Assembly (NCBI GenBank): GCA_024760905.1
Contig: CM045732.1
Coordinates: forward strand, 53,835,996-53,899,995
Reading direction: 5' to 3'
Length of the DNA: 64,000 nucleotides
Origin: Plotosus lineatus
Lineage: Eukaryota; Chordata; Actinopteri; Siluriformes; Plotosidae
Every line of letters starts with the position of its first letter. The first letter of the stretch is position 1. Shown in pieces: positions 62,308-64,000 of this stretch. The translations under genes and the position numbers were made by a program. Under the pieces are notes generated by a model. The model was not told the origin of the DNA. It made no database searches and worked only from the letters and a program-made list of their open reading frames with translations.

Positions 62308-62497
62308 TATACATATAGACCTTTGGGATATGCTAGAAATGATTGCACACCAGTGGCAGGAGCTTCAGAGGCAGATCCGCCGACAGCATGGTTGGATGTT
62401 GCGCACATTGGACACCATCAAAGCCCAGATTCTGGCCAATGAGAGCGATGAGGACCTTAAAAACACAGAGGACCCCGAACTCCATGCCAGTTCTGAG
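24341..62497 (+). CDS. akap6: akap6 (mAKAP), spliced coding region, 5' half of the gene
   Basis: Six coding exons (24341-24664, 41867-42118, 43544-45067, 49345-49467, 59162-59258, 62319-62497) join without frame breaks into 2499 nt, or 833 codons. All introns are phase 0 except the last junction (phase 1, splitting codon 774). The order of conserved blocks matches vertebrate AKAP6: PPPLHAGADWKVVLHLPEIE, DICEDISDHVEQIHALLETE, LDSLTEVDDSGQL, WYGSEEFLALP, SIESGPLSDL, KLDEFISWL, LQRQIRRQHGW. AKAP6 is a scaffold of about 2300 residues at the nuclear envelope of heart, muscle and brain. It gathers PKA, PDE4D3, adenylyl cyclase 5, calcineurin and other enzymes, and is anchored by its spectrin repeats to nesprin-1alpha. 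Seen here are the N-terminal region and the start of the first spectrin repeat; the remainder lies beyond the window. A shorter heart form starting inside the equivalent of exon 4 is known in mammals, and I cannot see its start here. Confidence 0.95.
24893..25148 (+). mobile_element. SINE family A, head-truncated, tail 2
   Basis: The family A body (CAGTGCAGCTAACTGGGTTA ... CAGCGTGTTTCTGTCCCTTG) continues not into the usual tail but into GGGTTGTGACAGGAAGGGCA, AACCTCTGCCAAATCCAACG and CCGAAAGGAAGACAGACAGA (tail 2). Confidence 0.9.
25150..25432. other. Intron 2 stretch without recognised features
   Basis: Nothing recognised. Confidence 0.5.
25436..25720 (-). mobile_element. SINE family A, tail 2, body replaced by (GGT)n
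   Basis: Reverse orientation: tail 2 (TTTCGGCTTTTTCCCTTTAT) at the left and the reversed head (ACCACTAGACCATCACTGCC) at the right. Between GGGACAGAAACACATTGATG and CAGTGACAACCTTGTGGAG, about 110 bp of body is missing. Its place is taken by (GGT)17 plus a G9 run (25561-25631). Confidence 0.9.
25561..25631 (+). repeat. (GGT)17 with G-rich extension
   Basis: Pure GGT units followed by G9-TT-G6. Plus-strand G-quadruplex potential. Confidence 0.95.
25733..25771. repeat. (CA)n microsatellite
   Basis: About 17 CA units next to the SINE head. Confidence 0.95.
26000..26275 (+). pseudogene. Transposase-type helix-turn-helix fragment (DUF4817-like)
   Basis: The plus-strand translation at about 26080-26274 contains TTHRAFRRHFSISWK, NTILQWVENFRATG and NRKAPG in order. 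The pattern (xxRxFRxxF, then IxxWvxxFrxTGs, then rxxGrP) is that of the DUF4817 helix-turn-helix found at the start of mariner-like transposases of insects and fish. A stop follows at once and no DDE domain is seen downstream, so it is a relic. Identification is by pattern only. Confidence 0.55.
26280..27030. other. Intron 2 stretch without recognised features
   Basis: AT-rich. A plus-strand open frame at 26657-26992 has no family resemblance. Confidence 0.45.
27047..27375 (-). mobile_element. SINE family A, full length, tail 2
   Basis: Reverse orientation. Tail 2 (CCTTTCGGCTGTTTCTC ... GACACAACCCTTTAACAAGG) is at the left and the head (complement of TATACCACCAGGCCACCACTGCC) at the right. 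It is flanked by a near-perfect 16-bp duplication, CAGAGAATCCACTTTC and CAGAGAATTCACTTTC (27031-27046, 27376-27391). Confidence 0.92.
27392..28630. other. Intron 2 stretch without recognised features
   Basis: No gene or repeat boundary recognised. Confidence 0.45.
28632..28723. repeat. (TG)46 microsatellite
   Basis: About 92 bp of uninterrupted TG, the longest pure TG run in the window. Confidence 0.96.
28875..29560 (+). mobile_element. Possible decayed hAT-type element
   Basis: It starts with CACTGGCGGCAGGTGAGGCA. Near 29404 an ATG-led segment (MEDYGSMLRKF) leads to a piece reading RPTQLEYF, reminiscent of the start of hAT transposases. No clear right terminus or target duplication was found, so this is a weak call. 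Confidence 0.25.
29561..31360. other. Intron 2 stretch without genes; one CTCF-like motif
   Basis: Mostly AT-rich unique-looking sequence. CTGCCATCTAGTGG at 31142-31155 is the complement of a full match to the CTCF core consensus CCASYAGRKGGCRS. Confidence 0.45.
31362..31665 (+). mobile_element. SINE family A, tail 1
   Basis: Plus orientation from a decayed head (AGTATTGGCCTGGTGGTAAG) and B box (GGTTCAAGCCC) through the body to CTAATTAGATTCAAGCAGTT. It lacks AACTGGGTTATCA and has other small losses. Confidence 0.87.
31944..32302 (-). mobile_element. SINE family A, full length, tail 2
   Basis: Reverse orientation. It starts with (GTCT)n and CTTTCGGCTTTTTCCC (tail 2) and ends at the reversed head CCACTAGACCACCACTGCC. 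The 12-bp duplication GTTATTGTAGAT lies at 31932-31943 and 32303-32314. Confidence 0.94.
32470..32749 (-). mobile_element. SINE family D
   Basis: Reverse orientation. On the minus strand the head reads GGTGGTGTAGTGGTTAGGGT with B box GTTCAAATCCC, which are tRNA-like promoter boxes. The body has no similarity to families A-C (CCTAGTGGCTCATCAGGC, GACGCGAGTCCATCGCAGG). Single copy in the window. Confidence 0.78.
33086..33424 (+). mobile_element. SINE family A, full length, tail 1
   Basis: The clearest plus-oriented example: head GGGCAGTGGTGGTCTAGTGG (A box), GGTTCAAGTCC (B box), body, and tail to GGTTACAGAAAATGAACT. The 12-bp duplication GAAAGTATTCTT lies at 33074-33085 and 33425-33436. Confidence 0.95.
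33480..33683 (-). mobile_element. SINE family B, head half
   Basis: Reverse orientation: AACAGCCAGTTAGCC, TTTTTGGACTGTGGGAGG, GGGGAGAACATGCAAACTCC and the reversed head TAACCACTACGCCACCGTGC. The tail half is missing. Confidence 0.88.
33816..34091 (+). mobile_element. SINE family A with internal deletion, tail 1
   Basis: The head is intact with A box TGGTCTAGTGG and B box GGTTCGAGTC. About 70 bp after the B box is missing, and the copy resumes at CACTGTCTATGGTGTGAGG. The 10-bp duplication ACATTTTTTG lies at 33806-33815 and 34092-34101. Confidence 0.92.
34503..34839 (+). mobile_element. SINE family A, full length, tail 1
   Basis: Head (GGGCAGTGGTGGCCTAGTGG) to tail (AATTAGGATTAAGCGTTTAC). The 13-bp duplication ATGTGGCTCTGTG lies at 34490-34502 and 34840-34852. 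Confidence 0.95.
34853..35550. other. Intron 2 stretch without recognised features
   Basis: Nothing recognised. Confidence 0.5.
35555..35865 (-). mobile_element. SINE family B, old copy
   Basis: Reverse orientation with AGCTGGAGCCAATCCCAGC, GGTACACCCTGAACTGGTCG and a decayed remainder (GTGGCAGGAAACTGGAATAC). Confidence 0.7.
35887..36034. repeat. (CA)n, SINE tail fragment and (TA)39
   Basis: CA run at about 35887-35919, then a 38-bp family A/B tail fragment (TTTTCTGAACCGCTTAATCC), then a pure TA run from about 35958 to 36034. Confidence 0.92.
36201..37118 (+). mobile_element. Tigger/pogo element, internally deleted
   Basis: Termini CAGTCAGCCCTCTACTTAGG and the complement of AAGTAGAGGGCCGACTG, beside TA on both sides (36199-36200, 37119-37120). 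It is about 85% alike in layout to the element at 11.9 kb. It keeps the first transposase exon-like frame (next entry) and a trace reading ...QQPLDFKALHG, but no catalytic domain. Confidence 0.9.
36539..36739 (+). pseudogene. Tigger/pogo transposase N-terminal fragment (CENP-B-type HTH)
   Basis: An open frame of about 66 codons in the element reads DPKKVIPGDTEKKKLAPLSI, then VKQETIKKYESGMRLREIA and NPSTIGTILKQKETLK, ending with a stop after KAEIQ. This is the psq/CENP-B N-terminal helix-turn-helix found at the start of pogo-family transposases. The rest of the protein (second HTH and DDE nuclease) is absent, so this cannot be an active transposase. Confidence 0.75.
37719..38304 (-). mobile_element. 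hAT MITE, reverse copy of the 42.7-kb element
   Basis: It shares, in reverse, TTCTCTGGCGCCCCCTCTAG, TATAAAATTGTTATTAGTAC, AAAGATTTAAAGTGCACCAA, AAAACCGCTACACCATAGCG and the right terminus TTTGAGAAGCACTG with the element at 42661-43272. The left terminus is decayed and no target duplication is clear. Confidence 0.82.
38310..39320. other. Intron 2 stretch without recognised features
   Basis: Nothing recognised on either strand. Confidence 0.5.
39325..39665 (-). mobile_element. SINE family A, near full length, tail 1
   Basis: Reverse orientation with (ATTC)n at the tail end, TTTAATCCTAATTAGGGTCA, body, and reversed head (CCACCGGGCCACCGCTGCCC). More diverged than the copies with duplications. 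Confidence 0.9.
39670..40308. other. Intron 2 stretch without recognised features
   Basis: Nothing recognised. Confidence 0.5.
40312..40520 (-). mobile_element. SINE family B fragment, reverse
   Basis: Tail half in reverse: TAAGGTCACAGGGAGGCTGG, AAGGTGGAGTACATTGTGAA, ending near GGGAGAACACGTATAACCTC. Confidence 0.7.
40545..40732 (+). mobile_element. SINE family B fragment, forward
   Basis: CAAAAGACATGTTC, TGTGGATGTGAATGTGAATG, TAGGCCCCAGCCTACCTGCG and a (GAGT)n-like end. It faces the neighbouring reverse fragment. Confidence 0.75.
40740..41448. other. Intron 2 stretch without recognised features
   Basis: Nothing recognised. Confidence 0.5.
41452..41712 (+). mobile_element. SINE family A, head-truncated, tail 1
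   Basis: The body from CACCAGGTTGTCACTGC to the tail CCCAATTAGGATTAAGTGAT and (GAAC)n/(GAAT)n. It ends about 155 bp before akap6 exon 3. Confidence 0.9.
41813..41850. repeat. (TG)19 tract at the exon 3 acceptor
   Basis: Pure TG, ending 16 nt before the exon 3 boundary. It occupies the place of a pyrimidine tract. Confidence 0.95.
41867..42118 (+). CDS. akap6: akap6 exon 3 (residues 109-192)
   Basis: The 252 nt encode 84 residues starting DICEDISDHVEQIHALLETE and containing FSLKLLSYSVN, VQLLWHQLRVSVLVL and GNYTRQTDILQAFS, almost unchanged from mammalian AKAP6. The acceptor is GTGTCTATGTGTGACACAG (AG at 41865-41866), with TG repeats in place of a pyrimidine tract. The donor is GAG|GTTTCT (GT at 42119), a weak site lacking A at +3/+4 and G at +5. 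Both borders are phase 0, so skipping would keep frame. It is rich in hydrophobic heptad-like spacing and probably helical. Confidence 0.95.
42129..42340. repeat. (CA)n, (TA)n and (TG)n block after exon 3
   Basis: CA tracts at 42129-42140 and 42163-42186, separated by GCATGC-rich sequence; pure TA at about 42252-42298; TG at about 42315-42340. All are in intron 3, beginning 10 nt after the exon. Confidence 0.95.
42661..43272 (+). mobile_element. hAT MITE
   Basis: Left end CAGTGCTTCTCAAATAGTGG, right end TTTGAGAAGCACTT. The flanking 8-mers are ATTTAAGG (42653-42660) and GTTTAAGG (43273-43280), matching at 7 of 8 positions. The 612-bp element has no coding capacity. It carries GC-rich ends and an AT-rich middle. 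Confidence 0.88.
43314..43375. repeat. (TA)n and (CAAAA)n block
   Basis: TA repeats, then five AAAAC units, then TA repeats, about 170 bp before exon 4. Confidence 0.9.
43544..45067 (+). CDS. akap6: akap6 exon 4, large exon (residues 193-700)
   Basis: The 1524 nt encode 508 residues, phase 0 at both ends. The acceptor is TTCATTGTCTTGCCTCCAG (AG at 43542-43543), a normal one, and the donor is GAG|GTAAGA. It opens ARLDSLTEVDDSGQL and YELSDYSPSED, the most conserved part. An acidic Ser/Thr-rich stretch includes five 11-residue repeats (residues 285-339). Later conserved islands are RSTPSLLDLPDRS, WYGSEEFLALPAQLKKTE, VDNWELTE, SIESGPLSDLVSEDE and IEQLLEDIQHQENYQDIW. Between the islands the sequence is low-complexity and probably disordered. 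In mammals the matching region binds adenylyl cyclase 5 and contains the start of the shorter heart form. Intervening segments differ greatly from mammals in length and sequence. Confidence 0.95.
43820..43984 (+). repeat. akap6: 33-bp coding tandem repeat in exon 4 (five 11-residue units)
   Basis: Successive units read STKFTQEILEE, PIKSAQGSLEE, TTNSSHQSLEE, PTKFAQGSVEE and the decayed QADSNQESQRN. Unit starts are 43820, 43853, 43886, 43919 and 43952, with no frame loss. The repeats are acidic and Ser/Thr/Gln-rich. Confidence 0.88.
45080..46315. other. Intron 4 stretch without genes; one CTCF-like motif
   Basis: Unique-looking sequence. CTGCCATCTGGTGG at 45320-45333 is the complement of a full CTCF core match. 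No further exon-like or repeat structure recognised. Confidence 0.45.
46317..46352. repeat. (GGA)n microsatellite
   Basis: About nine GGA units, then GAAGAAGA. Confidence 0.92.
46485..46783 (-). mobile_element. SINE family B, reverse
   Basis: Tail at the left (AACCTATCTCAGCCAACTCT), then CACCTAGGGGCCATTTGGAA, ACTGTGGGAGGTAACCGGAG, ACATGCAAACTCCATACA and the reversed head (TACTAACCACTACAGCAC) at the right. Confidence 0.85.
46818..47180 (+). mobile_element. SINE family B, forward, full length
   Basis: Head CATGGTGGCACCGTGGTTGG with B box GGTTTGATTCCC, then GTGGGTTTCCTCCGGGTACC, CAGTCCAAAAACATGCACAG and tail GACCCTAATTAGGATTAAGC with (AATAAA)n-like end. It lies head to head with the previous copy. 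Confidence 0.9.
47190..48040. other. Intron 4 stretch without recognised features
   Basis: Small open frames have no family resemblance. Confidence 0.5.
48043..48117. repeat. (CT)n-rich tract
   Basis: CT repeats with CTCG interruptions. Confidence 0.94.
48120..49195. other. Intron 4 stretch without recognised features
   Basis: Nothing recognised. Confidence 0.5.
49198..49327. repeat. (ATT)n, (CTT)n, (GTT)n and (TG)28 block at the exon 5 acceptor
   Basis: A chain of trinucleotide repeats passes into TG (49272-49327), which stops 17 nt before exon 5. Confidence 0.94.
49345..49467 (+). CDS. akap6: akap6 exon 5 (residues 701-741)
   Basis: The 123 nt encode 41 residues, phase 0 to phase 0: GFVSKLDEFISWLREALEST, ENWTPPQADIDSLRLYLETH and L. 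This opens the first spectrin repeat, which in mammals helps bind nesprin-1alpha at the nuclear envelope. The acceptor is GTTGGCCCCTTTCAG after (TG)28 (AG at 49343-49344). The donor is CTT|GTGAGT, consensus on the intron side. Confidence 0.95.
49500..49960. other. Intron 5 start without recognised features
   Basis: Nothing recognised. Confidence 0.5.
49968..50028. repeat. (TG)n microsatellite
   Basis: About 28 TG units. Confidence 0.95.
50272..50336. repeat. (CA)32 microsatellite
   Basis: Pure CA, complementary to the TG tract 250 bp upstream. Confidence 0.95.
50340..51480. other. Intron 5 stretch without recognised features
   Basis: Nothing recognised. Confidence 0.5.
51482..51776 (-). 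mobile_element. SINE family B, reverse
   Basis: ATCCTTTATTAGGGTCATAG, CACACCTAGGGGCAATTTAT, TGGACTATGGGAGGAAACCG and the reversed head TACCACTACACCATTGTGCT. Confidence 0.87.
52024..52082. repeat. (TA)29 microsatellite
   Basis: A pure TA run. Confidence 0.95.
52154..52507 (+). mobile_element. SINE family A, full length, tail 2, young
   Basis: Head GGAGCAGTGGTGGTCCAGTGG with B box GGTTCGAATCC, body, then tail 2 (TTGTGACAGGAAGGGCATCC ... CCGAAAGGAAGACAGACAGA). A perfect 19-bp duplication, ACTTTCATATACTGTAAAA, lies at 52135-52153 and 52508-52526. Confidence 0.96.
52880..53325 (+). mobile_element. SINE family C, full-length-looking
   Basis: Head GAGTGGGCGCATCGACAAGG, B-box relic GAGTCCGAGTTAATGCC, then CCAGCCAATCACGGGTGTCT, TTTGAAAAGAGGTGGGTGGC and tail AGTAAATTAGGGATAAAATG. 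It matches the reverse copy at 60305-60690 along its length. Confidence 0.82.
53397..53602 (-). mobile_element. SINE family A tail fragment followed by (TA)n and (CATA)n
   Basis: The reverse tail (AATCACTTAATCCCAATTAT) and part of the body, cut at GGCAATTTCAGGGCAGGGA, where (TA)37 starts (53501-53575), then (CATA)n and (TG)n. Confidence 0.85.
53640..54220. other. Intron 5 stretch without recognised features
   Basis: A plus-strand frame at 53865-54107 and its antisense show no family resemblance. Confidence 0.4.
54225..54485 (+). mobile_element. SINE family B fragment, forward, with inserted (TG)n
   Basis: GGGTTTCCTCCCACAAATCA, then a TG tract (54346-54374), then GTTCAGGGTGTTGCCCAG and (GAGT)n end. 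Confidence 0.75.
55005..55080 (-). mobile_element. SINE family B tail fragment
   Basis: GGAAGCTGGAGCCAATCCCA and GGCGGGGTACATCCTGAACA. Confidence 0.7.
55085..56110. other. Intron 5 stretch without recognised features
   Basis: Nothing recognised. Confidence 0.5.
56116..56380 (+). mobile_element. SINE family A, head-truncated, tail 1
   Basis: From GCAGCTAACTGGGTTATCAA to AATTAAGATTAAGCGGTTCA with (TGAA)n end. Confidence 0.9.
56755..57185 (+). mobile_element. MITE related to the 13.3-kb and 23-kb elements
   Basis: It starts CAAGGATCCCTCACTTTCCA next to TA, continues with GCGACCGCCGAATTCCACGA and a C-run, and contains TTATGTGAGGTGCGCAT in reverse, ending near GATGAATATTTACAG where the right terminus is lost. 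It shares its left arm with 13296-13512 and its middle with 22967-23880. Confidence 0.6.
57190..58210. other. Intron 5 stretch without recognised features
   Basis: The 57.8-58.1 kb part is GC-richer but shows no exon with flanking splice sites that fits akap6. Confidence 0.45.
58214..58280. repeat. (TG)33 microsatellite
   Basis: A pure TG run. Confidence 0.96.
58903..58957. repeat. (TG)n-(GA)n compound microsatellite
   Basis: TG units then AGAGAG, about 200 bp before exon 6. Confidence 0.94.
59162..59258 (+). CDS. akap6: akap6 exon 6 (residues 742-773 plus one base)
   Basis: The 97 nt read SFKLNIDSHCTLKDSLLEEG, RQLLELITCHKS and the first base of the next codon. This is the second segment of the first spectrin repeat and closely follows mammalian AKAP6. 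The acceptor is TGGGTGTGTGTCTGTGTGTGCAG (AG at 59160-59161), TG-rich with few pyrimidine runs. The donor is TCAG|GTAGTG. It is the only exon ending in phase 1. Confidence 0.94.
59260..60300. other. Intron 6 start; (CA)n and an X-box-like motif
   Basis: No gene recognised. A poly-T run at 59717-59738, a (CA)n tract at 59759-59820, and GTTTCCTAGCAAC at 59930-59942, which resembles an RFX X-box. Confidence 0.5.
60305..60690 (-). mobile_element. SINE family C, reverse
   Basis: The tail at the left (TTTGGATTTACCCATTTTCA) through CAACCCACCTCTTTTTGAAC, TTGGCTGGTAATTGCTGTGA and the reversed head TTGTCCATGCGCCACTCGGG. Confidence 0.82.
61273..61589 (-). mobile_element. SINE family A, tail 1
   Basis: Reverse orientation with (CATT)n tail end, CTGAACCGCTTAATTCTGAT, body, and a B-box relic at the right. 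The distal head is missing. The 11-bp duplication TACAACAATTT lies at 61262-61272 and 61590-61600. Confidence 0.92.
61605..62265. other. Intron 6 end without recognised features
   Basis: Nothing recognised until the TG tract before exon 7. Confidence 0.5.
62269..62306. repeat. (TG)19 tract at the exon 7 acceptor
   Basis: A pure run ending 12 nt before exon 7. Confidence 0.95.
62319..62497 (+). CDS. akap6: akap6 exon 7 (residues 774-833)
   Basis: The first two bases complete the Asp codon begun in exon 6. The exon then reads LWDMLEMIAHQWQELQRQIR, RQHGWMLRTLDTIKAQILAN and an acidic end ESDEDLKNTEDPELHASSE. It finishes the helical part of the first spectrin repeat. The acceptor is TCTATACATATAG (AG at 62317-62318), weak and preceded by (TG)19. 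The donor is GAG|GTATGG, phase 0. The next family exon (starting near AEVQLCYLEAQ in mammals) is not present before the window ends. Confidence 0.94.
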
Positions 62498-62499
62498 GT

Positions 62500-63140
62500 A
62501 TGGTCTATTAACCCAGTCACACAGCTCAATCTCAGACCCATTTCCTGCACTACATTCCTCTTTGGCTCCTTTCTTCTCTCCTGCTTTCCCAATCCCAGTC
62601 TGCACCTCTCAGCTAGCCTGCGGCTATCCACTGATCAATCAGCAAAATAAACAAACTCATGGCCTGGCCAGGGAGTAAAAGGCTAGCTATTAGCATAGGA
62701 AAAGGCTAAACAGGTTGCTGTTTTATTCTTAATAGGAATAGCAAGATATGTGAGTCGAATTCCTGTTTGGAAATAAACACTATTGTCTGTGCAGTTCCAA
62801 GAACAATTTGAGAGCCTTTTACCTCTCGCGCACACAAACACACAATTATGCTAGGCCATGTGCGAAACTCAATTTATACCTTGCACTTAATGTAATTGCA
62901 GAGGTAGTCATTCTAGATACCAATTTCTCTTTGTTTAATTGTCAATTGTGATTAGGTAATTGCACTCCAATTAGATGTTACATTTATGATGAGGCTCTGG
63001 TGTAGTGATGGGGAGAGGTTGAGGGATCTCTGAATTTGTGTAGAGAACATTCCAGTGCCGCTTTTTTCTTCGATGGTTGAGCTTCATTTGGGTGTTAGGG
63101 AGTTTATATAATTTATATATGTACACGTGTTCAGAAAATG
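62500..63140. other. Intron 7 start without recognised features
   Basis: Nothing recognised. Confidence 0.5.
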
Positions 63141-63144
63141 AATT

Positions 63145-63308
63145 TCTCAGCCAACTCTGAGCGAGGACAGAGCACACCCTGGACAGCTCGCCAGGCCATT
63201 GCAGGGCAGAAACACACTGTGACAGCTATGCAGCTATTGCTCATGAAATTCAGCAATGGTTCTTTCACCATAGACAGTGAGAGACATGACTGGCCTTTGT
63301 TGACCCTG

Positions 63309-63312
<4 letters not shown>
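63145..63312 (-). mobile_element. SINE family A fragment, reverse
   Basis: TCAGCCAACTCTGAGCGAGG to GACTGGCCTTTGTTGACCC, lacking both tail end and head. It is cut at the right by a TA repeat. Confidence 0.88.

Positions 63313-63364
<52 letters not shown>
63311..63364. repeat. (TA)27 microsatellite
   Basis: A pure TA run. Confidence 0.95.
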
Positions 63365-63366
<2 letters not shown>

Positions 63367-63369
63367 CAC

Positions 63370-63940
63370 ACACATTTTTGAACTGATGTTTGCCTTGATT
63401 ACAGTGAATAATCACCATAGCATTATTGCTTTAGTTGGTTCGGGCAAGACTCAGCAACATGATGGTTCAAGGTGAAAAGGGAATAATTTATAAACAGAAA
63501 CTTGTACCTCCTGACATAAACAACAGTGCAAAAGTAGAATTTATGGAGTGATTCTATTTTCTTGTCATCAACTCAAGATATATTTTTTTCAAATTCTTGA
63601 AAATTTAAATATACTTATTATTACTATCATATTACAGAAGATCCGCTTAGCATGGAGCCAATCCAGCTATCAGCATATATGATGAGAGTAAGTAGAATTT
63701 TATTCTATCCGTACCAACTAGACTGTAAAAAAATATGAAATTTATTATTTTAATAAAATCATTGAAAAATGTAGAATTGTACATACAAATTTGTAATTGA
63801 AGAGCTGGTTGTCAGGCTGAGCCGCTAGCTGCAGCTGCACTTCAGGGTTTAGCACACTGGTTATGATGCTCTCTCCCACTGTCACTGGTATTAGATAATC
63901 TTAAGTACCGGAGGCCTATTTCTTACAGCAGGACAATAAA
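63370..63940. other. Intron 7 stretch without recognised features
   Basis: AT-rich. An exon-like segment at 63639-63690 does not fit akap6. Confidence 0.45.
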
Positions 63941-63944
63941 TCAT

Positions 63945-64000
63945 CCATTCATTAATTTTCTAAGCCACTTAATTGTAATTAGGGTCATGGGGAGGCTGGT
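63945..64000 (-). mobile_element. SINE tail 1 fragment running off the window
   Basis: ATTCATTAATTTTCTAAGCC and GTAATTAGGGTCATGGGGAG, the reverse tail of family A or B. The copy continues beyond the window. Confidence 0.85.

Noticed and set aside
62333..62678. Overlapping frames on both strands at akap6 exon 7
   Set aside because: They are shadows of the real exon, whose frame gives the conserved LQRQIRRQHGW sequence.
63639..63690. Exon-like segment with AG before and GTAAGT after
   Set aside because: The required phase 0 frame hits a stop (KIRLAWSQSSYQHI then stop), and the sequence does not resemble the next AKAP6 exon. It remains possible only as an unusual alternative end.

Overview
This window is nuclear DNA from a ray-finned fish, almost certainly a teleost. 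Vertebrate genes are split by kilobase introns, and the repeats are fish-type: tRNA-derived SINEs, Tigger/pogo and hAT miniature elements, an RTE-like LINE relic and very abundant (CA)n, (TA)n and (CT)n microsatellites. Placement with otophysan fish (for example catfishes) is only a guess from the repeat flavour. There is no bacterial, viral or CRISPR-like content.

Two protein-coding genes are supported, and they diverge from each other. At the left edge, on the minus strand, is the first coding exon of zranb1 (TRABID, a K29/K33-linkage deubiquitinase): 96 codons with one complete NZF zinc finger and the start of a second. It has a clear 3' splice site just upstream of the start codon and a GC-rich promoter near 1.8-2.1 kb with CCAAT, E-box and YY1 motifs. 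On the plus strand, from about 8.2 kb to beyond the right edge, is the 5' half of akap6 (mAKAP, the perinuclear A-kinase anchoring protein). I place a noncoding first exon ending at 8411 and six coding exons: 24297-24664, 41867-42118, 43544-45067, 49345-49467, 59162-59258 and 62319-62497. They join in frame into 833 codons, covering the N-terminal half up to the start of the spectrin-repeat region. The PKA-binding helix and the rest of the scaffold lie beyond the window.

The rest is intergenic or intronic and full of repeats. From 2.5 to 5.9 kb lies a decayed RTE-like LINE on the minus strand. From 6.6 to 64 kb there are about thirty-five SINE copies of at least four families. Family A has a tRNA-like head (GGGCAGTGGTGGTCTAGTGG) and two alternative 3' tails. 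Family B has a different tRNA-like head (GCAGCACGGTGGCGTAGTGG) but shares one of those tails. Families C and D are unrelated. Many family A copies still have target-site duplications of 10-19 bp. Tigger/pogo-derived elements with TA duplications lie at 11.9, 13.6, 15.0, 19.4 and 36.2 kb, and hAT miniature elements at 17.2, 37.7 and 42.7 kb.

The most interesting signals concern how akap6 is spliced and how repeats meet it. Four of the six coding exons have a 3' splice site preceded by a (TG)n or TG-rich tract. Exon 3 lies between complementary (TG)n and (CA)n tracts and has a weak donor. Exon 4 contains a run of five 11-residue repeats. The proposed first exon of akap6 contains a 74-bp alternating purine-pyrimidine tract. 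All gene identities rest on recognising family sequence by eye, since no search could be run.
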